Assembly: GCA_019279435.1 (NCBI GenBank)
Contig: JAAALK010000284.1
Span: forward strand, 65,466,773-65,530,772
DNA: 64,000 nucleotides
Source of the DNA: Zizania palustris
Taxonomy: Eukaryota; Streptophyta; Magnoliopsida; Poales; Poaceae
Direction of reading: 5' to 3'
The first letter of the stretch is position 1; each line of letters starts with the position of its first letter. Made by a program: the position numbers and the translations under genes. The notes below the pieces were generated by a model, which was not told where the DNA came from, did no database searches, and saw only the letters and a list, made by a program, of their open reading frames with translations. Positions 10,426-22,420 of the stretch are shown one piece after another.

Positions 10426-11782
10426 TGTTGATAGCAAAAAATGGCATCAAATGGTTAAGATTGTCAAAATATCAATTTTGGTAATTTGGGCCAAAAATAC
10501 ACATGTCCTGGATCATGCCGAAGTCCTACAGGGCCGAAGGCCCATTGAAGCTATGGGCTTCGAAAGCTTTCAATAGGCCTGCTAGCTTTGGCCCGAAGGC
10601 CTTCGGAGGCCTGCCTCGCCGAAGCTTCGGCATAGGGAGCAGGCTTCGGTGGGCCTGGCCGAAGGCCCACTTCGGGTAGGATTACAGAGATAGAGTTTGA
10701 GTCTGATTCTGACTGATTTTAGGCCTACGCATGATTAGGCCGAATCTTAACAGATTAATCTTAGAGATTAGAAGACTAGCCCCTATAAATATAGGGGTGA
10801 GGCCGGTTCATTAACCCTCCCAACACAAATCAACACAAAGCCTTAGCTTTGAACCGTACCTTTACTTTTAACTTTAATTTTCTGCAACCTTCATGGGTAT
10901 ACCTGGAAGCCCTCCACCAGCCACTTCAGAATAGTGGTAATCCTTGTTACTTCGCTTGTGAAGTATTCGTTAATCTATGTAATAGATTGCTATCGCCATG
11001 TTACCTCGCCTGTGAAGTATCCGCTAATCTGTGTAACAGATTGCTACCTTCGCTCTCTAGTGCAACACTTAACAGAATTTGGTCCCATGGCCGGATTGGC
11101 ACTTGATATTTGTTTTGTTACAGGTTCTCACGCTCGGAGCTACTTCTCCGGAGGTGCCCGGAGCTAGGAGACTTGTTTTGGAGGCTGCCAGAACACCCTT
11201 CGGCGAGAACACAACTTCGACTACCTGTGCCAGACTGTCACGTTGTTGTCGGTTTGACCGAGTCCTGCGTGCCAGCACGCTCCACAACAGGCTTCGTCAC
11301 GACAGGCTTCGCCATGTTCGTACTCTGCGTAAGATGAAGTCATGCTAGTACATTGCATTCGAGTTATTTTATTGTGTTAGAGACTTCGCGCCGAACCCCG
11401 CTGTTCAGAGGTGATTGTCGCGTCGAGATCTGTTCGGAGCCTGCCTTCGGCTAGATCAATCCAAACGCCGAAGGCACCCTTCGGCGGGACCCTTCGCATT
11501 AGGTGCCGAAGGTACCCTTCAGCGATACCCTTCGCACTGTATACTTTGAATCAGTTAGACTTCATCTAGATTGTTGTTTTATTCTGTTTAATATATTTCT
11601 TTTCGGCTAGTTGGATTATTTTTGTGTGATCTGATTACTTGGCTACTCCACCCCTTACCACTGTTAAGGGTAGTCGGAATACGACGTTAGTGTTGTGTTA
11701 CGCTTAGGCTTGTTCCTAAGTATCCACACACTTTTAAATCGTGGAGCTAACCCAAGTGCAGGGGCACGTTTTTGTGTCAACA
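10426..11782 (+). repeat. 5' LTR of element X (1357 bp)
   Basis: It aligns along its length with 22421-23722. A TATA box (TATAAATA, 10784-10791) is conserved at the same place in the 3' copy (22778-22785). The U3 and the U5 end carry many CGAAGG/CTTCGG words. Confidence 0.9.
10784..10791 (+). promoter_or_regulatory. TATA box in the 5' LTR of X
   Basis: TATAAATA, conserved in the other LTR of the same element, marks the likely start of the genomic transcript shortly downstream. Confidence 0.6.
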
Positions 11783-11789
11783 CACTTTT

Positions 11790-11807
11790 TGGAGACTCCG
11801 CCGGGGA
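11790..11807 (+). other. candidate primer-binding site of X
   Basis: TGGAGACTCCGCCGGGGA begins 7 bp after the LTR. It starts with TGG as primer sites do, but I cannot assign the tRNA with certainty. Confidence 0.6.
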
Positions 11808-11820
11808 AGGCTAACACAAC

Positions 11821-13675
11821 ATGATGGGTACATCTACATCGGCCGCTGGTACATCTACGATGGCTACTGCATCTACACCGCCGGTGGATCCCATGAGAGG
11901 CGCAGATATCGACAACTGCAACATCATGATGCCTACCCTTTAAGATATTCCCACAGAAGACCGAGTAGAGATCGAGGCAAAAATGAAGGCACTCCAGGAC
12001 CTCATGCTGGGGAGCTACGTAAATACACGTGCAGGCTTCATCAAGCGCGACATCAATGTCCCCGACCTCGCTCGGACCCAGGTAACACCAGTATCGCCTT
12101 GTTTATCTTCTTTAGAAATTGAGCAGGGGATAGCCGCATCTGTAGATCAAGCTGTTAGCGCTTCGCTAGCCAATCGTCTAGATTCGACAGTTAGCTCTCA
12201 AGTAGAGGCGACAATTAGAAGGTTTGGCTTTACTGAGGCCGTACCACCAGCTCCGATTGCTAGTATACCTCCGATACATTACATTTACAGCAGAACTGAC
12301 AGTAGTATCGGCAAAGCCATCGCGTCTCCGGCCTCGATAACCATGGCCAAGACTAGTCACCATGCTTACAACCAAACTAGCACCGCCTACCATGCACCAC
12401 CTCCACCTACACCAGCGCCAGTTTTTCCCACGCTGCCCGCGCTGCTTGCACAAGCGCATTGGCCTGAACACGTCATACATCCCACCGTGTGTCGATCCCC
12501 TGCATGAGAGACGTTCACAGGCAGTAGGCCAGGATGATATCGAGGAACAAATCCGCACACTATTTATGGAGTGCACCGGCTTCGTACCTAGGGGTCGAGC
12601 TAGGGTTTACTAGAAGCCGTACCCCGATCATTTCGACATGATACCTTACCCTTGCGGCTATAGAGTCCCTGAATTCACCAAGTTTGATGGTGAGGGTAAA
12701 AAACCACACTAGAGCATGTCAGTCAGTTTTTAGTGGGTTACGCTCTAAAATTAAAGAAAGACTAGACAACCAACACTTTTTAGAGGTTAGCCAGGTCTTG
12801 CAACAAGCTCTGGTCCAGGAAGGCCGAGCCAACGATAAAAGGTTTATTAAGACATTTAACGAGCCTAGGGCTGAGGTCCATGTCATGGAACACTCCTACG
12901 AGGAAGAATCAAAGGAGGAAGAAGATTCGACCGACATGTACGCGACCGAATGGGTTGGAACGCTAAGAGCAAACCTATTACTTGCTCCGAGTTATGGCCG
13001 TCTCCCACCAAGAATCGGCCTAGCGAAGTCAAGTACTCATTTGATATAACCAAGTGTGATAAAATATTTGATTTCCTCTTGAAGAACTAGCTTCTCAGGT
13101 TGCCTAAAGGCCAAGTCATTCCGTCTGCCGACGAGCTAATGAAACACCCATATTGTAAGTGGCATGATTCACATTCGCATTATACTAACGAATGCAATGT
13201 TTTTCGTCGATAGGTTCAATCGGCCATAGAGGAAGGACAATTGAAGATAGACCCCAGTCCAAATATGAAACCGGACAAAGACCCTTTTCCCGTGAACACC
13301 ATTAGCCTCGATGAAAAGAAGGTGCTGATTCGGCCGGAGCAGGCCGAGTAAACTAAAGGGAAAGCTGCCATTATTGGAGACTCACGTACACGCACACTCG
13401 TACCTAAGAACCCTGAAGTAGGAGTGTGGAAACGGAATGTTAGCACGCCTCCTTCAGCTAGGGCTCACAAGAATCCGAAGATGACATATCATATGTTGTT
13501 AAACAAACACCAAAGAAAAACTACGGAAACAGGCCCCCGTGCAAAAAGGCTAAGTCAACTGAAGGGGCCAAAGCAGTCGGAGGGTGGCTTCGGACCACAG
13601 TGGCTGAACCCTCCGCGTGGTGGCTTTGGACCACAGTGGCCGAACCCTCCGCATGGTTGCCACGGACCATAGTGG
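11821..13675 (+). pseudogene. gag of element X, N-terminal and central part
   Basis: An ATG at 11821 opens a frame that has a TAA at 11941-11943 and resumes to about 12507. Further gag sequence continues in other frames to 13675. A Cys/His motif (CKWH followed by HYTNEC, about 13150-13200) matches the zinc-finger-like motif of Tat/Athila gags. The C-terminal part carries a 36-bp tandem repeat (13579-13675). The solo LTR at 13681 separates it from the rest of gag at 15273. Multiple stops make it non-functional. Confidence 0.78.
13579..13675 (+). repeat. 36-bp tandem repeat in gag of X (about 3 copies)
   Basis: Units encode a GGFGPQWxNPPx 12-residue repeat, seen as two clear copies and a third, diverged copy. 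The third is continued after the solo LTR at 15273 by the residues that complete it. This shows the repeat was present before that insertion. Confidence 0.75.
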
Positions 13676-13680
13676 CTGAA

Positions 13681-15267
13681 TGTAGGACAGAAAGTAGTGA
13701 CCAGAGGGGGGTGAAGGGGCACCTAAAAATTCTTTCGAATCAATGGACTTCTCCCAACACCCAACGCACCTCAATAGATAGTCAGCGGAAATAAACAGAT
13801 CAAAAACAATGAAAAATAATCTAGGCTAAAAATAACCGGTGTTCTAATTGAAAAGACACCAACAAAGTTTTTAAAAGCAGATCAACAGTGCATTCAACTC
13901 ACAAGCATGTCAAGCATCCTAAAAATTAACCATCACAGACATTTAATTCAAGTGAATGCAAAACGAAAAGAAAGTTTACTATTCACAAATTTGTCTCCTG
14001 TTCGATACTTGTCGAATCCTCTGCCGGAGTCACCGAAGTCTGCTTAGCAAAGCCACACCGAAGCTGCAGCGACGCCTGAGCTTCGGACCGTGTGGCTTCG
14101 AAACCCCAGCGAAGCTTCCCTCTGAATCACGCATAGGCTTCACAGCAACCTCCTCACCTCGCAGACCCCGATATAAGGGCCAACCGTGGACCCCTCGCAC
14201 AACCTAGCGCATCAAGATTCGAACGACGTGGCTCTAAAGCCTCGCATGCACTTCACGTGGACTCCAGCAACTACATGAGCTTCGGTAGCCGAGTGGGCTC
14301 CGGTTCCAAGCGCTTCAGTTGTGTTTGCTGATGCACACCTCTGCCTGCTGCGCGTTGTACGGCTGATAGCACGCGCATACCTTGAACACCACGCCTTGCA
14401 CCAGGCACTAAAACAACTAGCGCCTAGAGCCTTCCATTGAATAAAACCAGAAAGAAAAACCAGAGAGACGAACGACGATTGTGTTGAGAGGATAAAACAT
14501 GGCGAGATCTCAGCGGCAGGAACGTTTACCGGCGATGGCGAGGAAACATGCCATGGACAGCGGTGGCGGTGGTTCAGGAGAATGAGCAGAAGGAAGAAGA
14601 AAAATAATAAAGTGAACTCTAATTTGCTTTCAAGTGAGTTAACCCTAACCCTAAGGGGTTGGGGCCTATTTATAGGCCGCCCAACAAAAAGGAAAAAGAC
14701 AAATTTACCTCAAGGGTAAATTACACAGACGCTGAAATAAACTGAAAAGACAAATGTGCCCTTAGGATTTTATAGACTCGACTAACATAGACTGTGGGCC
14801 TAAAGGCAAAATAGTAAAATCCTAAATTAAGATAACTTGTTTTGTTGCAGAGCTTTCGTAGCAGCTACGACTTTGCCTCAGAACTGTAGGATCCAAGATC
14901 AGCGGTCGTTAGTTTTGCGCCAAAACTGACAAAGCGTCCACCGTCTTCACACCGGGTACCCAGATTGGGCCGGCCCGATTCCACGGTTCCCTCAGCGCCG
15001 CAATCGCTCACCGCCCGTATACTTGAGTCAATCCCGGTCAATAGACCAGTGGATCTCCTACCGCTCCTAGCCCATGTACTCAGATTGGGCCAGCCCGACT
15101 CCGTGACCCCTCTGCCCGGTAGTCGCTCACCGCTCGTGTTCCTGAGTCACACGCGGCCCAGACACAACATGTCTCGTCTTCTCTTCACGTCTCCTCTTTG
15201 ACTTCCGTTGACAATCACTCATCACATCTGGAGCCATGAGGCCCATGATCTTCACCATGGCTCCTCA
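13681..15267 (-). mobile_element. solo Copia LTR in gag of X, with TSD CTGAA
   Basis: It begins TGTAGGACAG and ends CATGGCTCCTCA on +. Read on -, it starts TGAGGAGCC and ends TCCTACA, like the C3 LTR family. CTGAA stands at 13676-13680 and again at 15268-15272, and removing the insert rejoins the gag frame. A TATA box on - (TATAAATAG, 14667-14675) is in the expected place. No internal sequence follows, so it arose by LTR-LTR recombination. Confidence 0.92.
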
Positions 15268-15272
15268 CTGAA

Positions 15273-15752
15273 CCCTCCACATGATGCGCAAGAAAAAGCC
15301 GAGGACGAATGAGACGCCAACTTTGAGGAGATCCACCCTCGGCCAACGACGAGACAGGTATGGAGGATTAAGCTGGTTGAGATAACCAACCCGGCTCCTA
15401 GCCCGAGCGACGATGACGAAGACATGCTCGACGACGACTACTCACCCATCTCCGAGGGACCCGCACCTTAGGCGATGGACATCAACGTCGTCATACTGCC
15501 CGCCGAGTTCGCCCTACCACAGGACGAGGCCGAGGTCGCTCACTTGAACCTCGGCTCACGCAATGCTATTTTGAAAAACCAGAGGATACGACTCACCATC
15601 TAAAGTCTCTCTACGTTAGGGGACACATTGATGAGAAGCCGATCTCCCGGATGCTTCTTGACGGTGGCACCACTGTTAACCTAATGCCTTACTCGCTATT
15701 GAAGAAACTTGGCAGGGACGAGGAGGACTTGAAGAAAACTAACTTAATGCTC
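15273..15752 (+). pseudogene. gag end and start of protease of element X
   Basis: After the solo LTR the frame resumes with an acidic stretch (about 15400-15460). It then reaches a protease-like motif MLLDGGTTVNLMPYS at about 15651-15695 followed by KKLGR. Stops at about 15470 and 15601 break it. It ends at 15752 at the second solo LTR and resumes at 18804. Confidence 0.82.
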
Positions 15753-18700
15753 CGTGAGATCGGAATGGCGACTAGAGGGGGGTGTATAGGCGCCTCGACT
15801 AATTTTCGTGAATTAGATGGCCTTTTCAAAACACCCAACGCACCTCCAAAATCTCAGGTTCAAATTTAAACCAATCAGTACAATATTTGAGCACCACTAG
15901 ATTGAAAATCACAATTCAGCTTAGTTCGGAGTTTGAACAGTCGAACTACTCTGTCGGAAACTGAAGCTTCGAAGTTCACTATCAATATCGACAATTGGAT
16001 TGTCGACAGAAATATATCAGAGATTGATTTGACAACAAAGACCAAAATACTCACACAATAGTTCAAATCAGATTTGAAATTATGAAACAACTTAATACAA
16101 TTGAATTCCAATTGAAAACACCTCAATTCTGAAAATTCAGGATGCTGAATAGTGACCACTCAAATTTCAGACAACAGTTTTCATATTTACAAATATACTC
16201 ACTTCAGAAATGCAGATTCAAGATTTTGAGTTCAGAAGTTTCAAACTCAGATTTTTGCTGTTGCAAATATAGAGAGTGTTCAAACAGAGAATCTGATTAA
16301 ACTGAATTTGGAATATCAGATAACAAAAGCTAGATCCAATTTCTGTTGAAATCACAAGTGTTCTGAAAATTTCCTAAACATGAATAGTTTCAAACAAATT
16401 TCATTTAGATCAGAATTCAGATTGCAATATTATAATAGATTTCAGATATTGCAAGGTACACAACAGTGCCAATTTCAGAACTAATCTGAGCAACAACAGA
16501 TCAGACAATTCAAAAACATAACTGAATAATTTCAACTCAAATCAGAAAATAGAATTGGACTGAAACAGTCTAAATCAAATCTATACAATTCTGGACACTG
16601 AATATTAAAACAGATTTCTAATTACTGATTCAAAATTTTCACTCTTGATGTTAATTCAGATTTGCAATTTGACTATGATCTATCACCTAATCACTAAAGC
16701 TTTTCTAAAATAGAAATCAACCAAACTAGCTTCAATTTGGAAAACCAGATTTTGAAACTTTGTATTTAAGACTGAAAGCAGAACTCTGAGATTTAATTCA
16801 GTACAATCAGATCACAGATAAAAAACAGAAACATAGATCAAATCTGAACCAAAACTAAATTCAAATCAGAATATTCAGAGCACTCAATTTCAGTCTGATT
16901 CAAACTAAATATCAAACAACAATCTATTCAACTTCATTTCAGTTTTGACAGCACACATATTCTGTAAAATTCTTGAATATGAACCACATTAAACTCAATT
17001 CAGCAACAACAGATAAACTGAATTAGAGAAGTACCCTATTTTTGAATCTAAACAGAAACAACAACTTTTATCTTCTGAATATTCAGTGCCACATTCAAAT
17101 GAAATCAGATCTGATAACAGATTACAGTTTTAGAATTAACTTCAAAACAGAATTACAAATTAATTCAATTTGCTCTCAGCTGAAAATACAAGTTCTGAAA
17201 ATATCTAGATTATGAACAGTGGAATCACATATTCTGAATTCAAATTTCTGAGAGTAGCAAATTCAAATAGACACCTACACTGCTATATATTCAGATCAAC
17301 AAATCATAAAGAAAGTCTGAACAACTCTTGCTGAACTGAAAACAGAATTCAGAAAAGGATCAATTCACCTCAAACAAAATAAACAATCCACTTGACAATT
17401 TCAGAGCAGAAATTCAGATTAGTAGCATTTCTGAAAACAGTAATTCCAGATCTCAAAAATTCAATTCGGAGTATTGTATTTCAGAACAGAAAACAAACTC
17501 ATGTTCATCCTATAACTACTGATCAAAGTAACAAAACAGCAGATTCAAAAAGTAATCTAATATTAAAAATTTTTAGGCATGCTTAAATCAAGTGAATACT
17601 GTTTGATTCAACCACTTCAGCAGAAAATATAACATAACCCCTTCACAAGAATGAACCAGTAATTTTCTCAAACACCAAAAGGGGTTCTGCTCTAATCAAA
17701 GAAGCACAAAACTGCTCTAAATCAGAAACGGATGTACCACTTGTGATCAGCAAAAGAATCAAACAGAATCACAGAAACCAGTTGCAACTTTCAAAAATGG
17801 AATATTCAAAACATCCACTACAAAAGATGTATAGACATCTAACACAGGTTCTGCAGTAGATTCACCAGAAACGAGCTCACAAAATTGAATTCATTGCTGA
17901 AAACATACCTGCGCCAACTACACTCCCTGATCCATCGCTGCACTGTAGTTCTTGCCGGATTGTGAACAGGAACGCAGGTTTGATGCAAAGCAGCAAGAAT
18001 ATAGCAGAAATTTTATGAATTGGATATTTTGGTTCAGCAAAAAGAACAGCCACCTGCCCATGGATATGGTCCTCTATTTATAGGCCAACTATGGGGGGTA
18101 TATTATGAAAAGAACCCTCTAGAATTAAAATATTACACCAAGGTCCCATTCCTTGTAATATATTTTCAGAATTAAGAAATTCTGAAAAATATACCAAAGG
18201 AGTACAATTGCTCTAGACACTTACTAAAATTAAACCTAGTTTATTACACAAAGACTCAACACTAAAAAGGACTCATAACTATTGAAATTAACAAAACTAG
18301 ATTTGTAACGGTTTTCAGCAAAAACTGACAAAGCCTCTTAACCCTTCGACTCATGACAACGCTTTGTGACTCTGAGTGCCATCAAGCCACTTCCGCTCTC
18401 GATCCCCTCAAGCTGCCTGAATGCTTGCCCTGGCCTCCCTCTCGTAGACCCGGTCGTCATGCCATCAAAATCAACCGCCCGTCCAAGTCTTGCTTGGTTT
18501 CTTCGGGCACTCTTGAGATCTTCTCCAACTTCGCCCGGCCTCCCTGATCCTCCGGCATCGAGCTCCCCACATTACCCTTGATCACTCGCCGTCGACAATT
18601 GGTCAGCATCTCCACCCTGCACATCCAAGACAAGCCAAAACAAGAACGCGACGCACCACCGAAACCCTCGGCACACAATCCTTCATTTTACATCAAACCC

Positions 18701-18798
18701 CTCGATGCACTCAAACCAACACTCCATCGCTTGATCTCTCAAATGATCATCCTTGTCAATCACTCATCATTCAGATAGAAACCACCCTTGGTTTCACA
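15753..18798 (-). mobile_element. 3.0-kb solo Copia-type LTR in protease of X, with TSD TGCTC
   Basis: TGCTC stands at 15748-15752 and 18799-18803, and excision restores the protease frame (NLML joined to NSFNS). The left edge reads CGTGAGATCGG where TGTGAGATCGG would pair with the right edge TTTCACA, so the first base appears mutated. Most of the insert (15900-18000) is AT-rich and made of variants of CAGATTTGAAAT-like words with no coding frame. A TATA box on - lies at 18075-18083. No protein-coding internal region is seen, so a solo LTR is the simplest reading. Confidence 0.82.
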
Positions 18799-18803
18799 TG
18801 CTC

Positions 18804-20700
18804 AACAGCTTCAACAGCGAGAGTTCCGTGGCCAAAGGCGTGCTCTCCATTGAGTTGACAGTAGGCAACAAGACATTGCCAACAACATTCTTCGTCGTTG
18901 ACATGCACGACTATTTCTAAATTAGTAGTCATGTCTAGCAAAAGTAATCTAGATTGGATGAAGTCTCGTGTACAGCAATATCGGTCTACTAAAGACGGTA
19001 TTGCCGAGGCCATCGAAGACTTTAGCAAAGTAGAAAAATTAGGAGAAGATTTTGTGTCGGCCGATCCTTTAGAAGAAATTGACATATGCGATGATAGCAT
19101 CCTAAGGCCGACTTTTGTAAACCAACATTTACAGCCTGATGAAAAGGCCGAAGTAGTAAAGTTGCTTCGGTCGTATGTCAATTGTTTCGCATGGGAGTAT
19201 AGCGAGATGCCCGGATTAAGCCGTGAGCTCGTGGAGCATCGGCTACCTATAAAATCCGGATTTAGGCCTTATAAATAGCCTCCTTGTCGCTTTAATTCAG
19301 CCGTCTATGACCGAGTTAAAGAAGAAGTGGAGTGATTACTCAAGGCTGAGTTTATTAGGCCATGCAGGTATGCTGAATGGGTCGCTAACATTGTGCCTGT
19401 AGAAAAGAAGGGGAGCGGCAAGATACGAGTTTGTATTGATTTCAGGGATCTAAACAAGGCCACTCCAAAGGACGAATATCCAATGCTAATAGCCGACATG
19501 CTAATCAACGATGCTTCAGGACACAAGGTACTAAGTTTTCTTGATGGCAATGCTAGTTATAATCAAATACTAATGACCGAAGAGGACGTCTACAAGACAA
19601 CCTTTCGATGCCCTGGTTTTGTCGGCTTGGTTGAGTGGGTCGTTATGACTTTTGGTCTAAAGAATGCTGGCGCTACATATCAACGTGCTATGAACTTGAT
19701 CTTTCATGACTTGCTAGGAGTTATGTTAGAAGTATACATAGATGATGTTGTAGTCAAATCAATGCTATGGAAAACAACTTAGCCGATTTGAGAGTTGTTT
19801 TTGATAGGATGCGATAGTATGGTTTGAAAATGAACCCGCTCAAATGTGCTTTTGGTGTGTAGGCAAGCAAGTTCTTAGGATTCATGACTCATGAAAGAGG
19901 TATAGAAATTAATCCTAAGATGCTTGAGAAGATTAGAAACTTTGCAGCGTCGACATGCAAGAAAGATGTGCAGAAGTTGCTAGGCAAGATGAATTATTTG
20001 CGTTGATTTATATCTAACTTGTCTGGCAAGATTGATGCCTTTGTCACTATACTTCAGCTAAAGAATGAAGGCGAGTTCACTTGGGGGGCAAGTCAGCAAA
20101 GCGCCTTTGAAAAAATTAAAGAGTGCTTATCATCACCACCCGTGGTGATAGCACCAAAAGCCAGAATTACGTTTTGGCTATAAATCGCTGCCGAAGATAA
20201 TGTGATAGGGGTCGTGCTAACCCAGGAGGTGGGAGGAAAAGAGTACATCATCACGTTCTTGAGCCACCGCCTGTTGGACGCCAAAACTAGGTACGCGTTT
20301 GTGGAGTGTTTATGTTTATCACTTTATTACGCATGTACCAAATTACGTCACTATATTCTTCCTACTACATGTATTGTCGCTTGCCAAACCGATATCATAA
20401 AATACATATTGCAAAAGCCGATTCTAAGTGAAAGAATCTGAAAGTGGTCTTACGCTTTGATTGAGTACGATTTGGCCTATGAGCCTCTAATTTTATAGTT
20501 GATGACCACATAGACACAACAAGTAGCTAAAAGTGCTCAATGTTTTAATGGCTTGCTAAATAGTTACTTGGATAAATGTTTAGACATAATTGCTACTTTT
20601 GACGACTTCAAAATTTCTCACGTGTCAAGAGAAGCCATTTACATTGCAAATGATTTGGCTGAATAAGCGTCTGGCTATCAAGTCAGGAGAGGTAAATTTT
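18804..20700 (+). pseudogene. pol of element X: protease end, reverse transcriptase, RNase H, second RNase H
   Basis: Protease resumes with AKGVLSIELTVGSK (about 18831). Reverse transcriptase spans about 19130-19800, including VCIDFRDLNK and the YIDD catalytic motif at about 19736. RNase H follows to about 20440, with stops. A last block reading ATFDDFKISHVSREA (about 20595-20700) matches the end of the archaeal-type second RNase H of Tat-lineage elements. Stops at 19276, 19334 and 19780, among others, show it is dead. Confidence 0.85.
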
Positions 20701-21000
20701 TTGTACAGGAAAAGCCGGTGCTTGGTCTCACTACCGAAGCCAGAAGCTTCAGCCATACGCGAGGTCTGTCGAACGCTCTGGGTCGGACCCCTCCAGCCAC
20801 CGAAGAGTGCCACGCACTGAAGCCCTTAGGCCGGAACACTTCGTTCGCTGAAGGGTCTTGCACGCCGAAGCCACTATGCCGAAGCCCGTTGGGTGGCGGA
20901 GGTCTTTGGGAGCTAGAACCCTCTGGCGGAAGGCTTTGGCCTGGTCGGCTCCGCACGGTCAACCCAGTTAGCCTTCGGTAGAAATGGGAAAGGCCCGGGG
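20701..21000 (+). other. GC-rich CGAAG-word spacer between RNase H and integrase of X
   Basis: About 300 bp are unlike the AT-richer pol on either side and full of GAAGC/CTTCG words resembling the LTRs. No conserved domain was recognised. It may be an expansion inside pol or a small insertion without visible ends. Confidence 0.45.
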
Positions 21001-22330
21001 GGGCACTCCGAAGTTAGTAATTTGGACATCACTCCAGGAAAGGAGTCAGCAAACCCTCTGGAGGTCCATAAGGACGATTGGAGAATTCCAATCATTCAAT
21101 ATTTGAGAAACCCTAGTCAAAGGGCTGATCGGAAAGTTCAGCGACAAGCGTTTAAATTTGTGTTGCTAGATGATGTACTATATTGCCGAACAGTTGATGG
21201 AGTACTTTTAGGTGTTTATATGATGAACAATCCCAGGTAGCTAGGGGAGAAGTCCATGAAGGGCTTTGTGGCACTCATCAGTCATCCTAGAAAATGAGTT
21301 GGATGCTTAAAAGAGTAGGTTTCTACTGGCCGACTATGACTGAGGATTGTTTTAGATACTATAGAGGGTGTGAAGCATGTCAAAAGTTTGGCAATATTCA
21401 GCTAGCTCCTGCTTCATTACTTAACCCTATTATAAAGCCATGGCCATTTTGAGGTTAGGGTTTAGACTTCATTGGCCAGATTTATCCTCCTTCTTCAAAA
21501 GGGCATCGATTCATGTTGATGGCGACGAACTACTTCACCAAATGGACCAAAGCCGTGCCTCTCAAGAATATGACTCACAATGAGGTACTTGATTTTGTCT
21601 TGAAGCACATTATACATAGATTCTCTATTCCCCAAACTCTCACTATAGATCAAGGTACTTCGTTTGTTTCTAAAGAAGTGAGAGACTTTGCTGAATTTTA
21701 TGGTAATAAGATAATAACCTCTTCACCATATTATGCTCAAACCAATGGTTAGGACGAGTCTAGTAATAAAACTGTGATTAAGCTCATTAAAAGGAAAATC
21801 GAAGAGTTCCCTAAGAGGTGGCATGGAGTGCTTTTCGAGGTGCTATGGGCTTGTAGAATTGCAAGGCACGGTGCTACCAAAGTTAGTCCATATGAACTAG
21901 TATATGGACAAGAAGATGTTCTACCTGTAGAAGTAGATCTTGGCTCTTTGAGAGTTCTAAAGGAAGATGTCTTATCGGTCGATGAATATGAGACTCTTTT
22001 GAAGGATAATCTAGAAGAAGTGACTGATAAGAGGCTAAGAGCTTTAGAAGCTATAGAGATAGACAAGAGGAGAGTAGCTAAAGCCTATAATAAGAAGGTT
22101 AAACCAAAATCGTTTCAAGTGGGTGACTTGGTTTGGAAGATGATTTTGCCCTTAGGCACTAAGAGCCCATAATTTGGTAAATGGTCACCTAGTTGGGAAG
22201 GCCCTTTCAAAATAGCCAAAATCGCTCCAAGTAATGCATCTGTGTTAGAATCTCTACAAGGAGAGTGGTTTCGAAGAGCTTTGAATGGTAGTTACTTGAA
22301 AAGGTATTTCCCGAGTGTGTGGCAAACAAC
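21001..22330 (+). pseudogene. integrase of element X
   Basis: The zinc-binding region (HEGLCGTH ... CEACQK, 21250-21400) is followed by the core. The first Asp lies in LDFIGQ (about 21465) and the second in IDQGT (about 21650). The Glu is in DESSNK (about 21755), just after a TAG that replaces the preceding codon (21750-21752). The C-terminal part runs to about 22330. Several stops are present. Confidence 0.85.
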
Positions 22331-22403
22331 TTGAAAGTGTCGAAAGGCCGATATGAGAGGTATCGTCCTTATCCCGTTATGCTTTTAGTTCACTTAGTTC
22401 ACT

Positions 22404-22420
22404 AAAAGGCCGGGGGCATG
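22404..22420 (+). other. polypurine tract of X
   Basis: AAAAGGCCGGGGGCATG lies directly before the 3' LTR start TGTTGATAGC. Confidence 0.65.

Noticed and set aside
14637..14660. Telomere-like CCCTAA words
   Set aside because: There are only two imperfect CCCTAAC copies within an LTR, in a stretch shared as a CCCTAAGGGG word with other LTRs of the family; this is not a telomeric tract.
15875..16159. 94-codon ORF on - inside the AT-rich insert
   Set aside because: It is a chance frame in low-complexity AT-rich LTR sequence with no domain or support.
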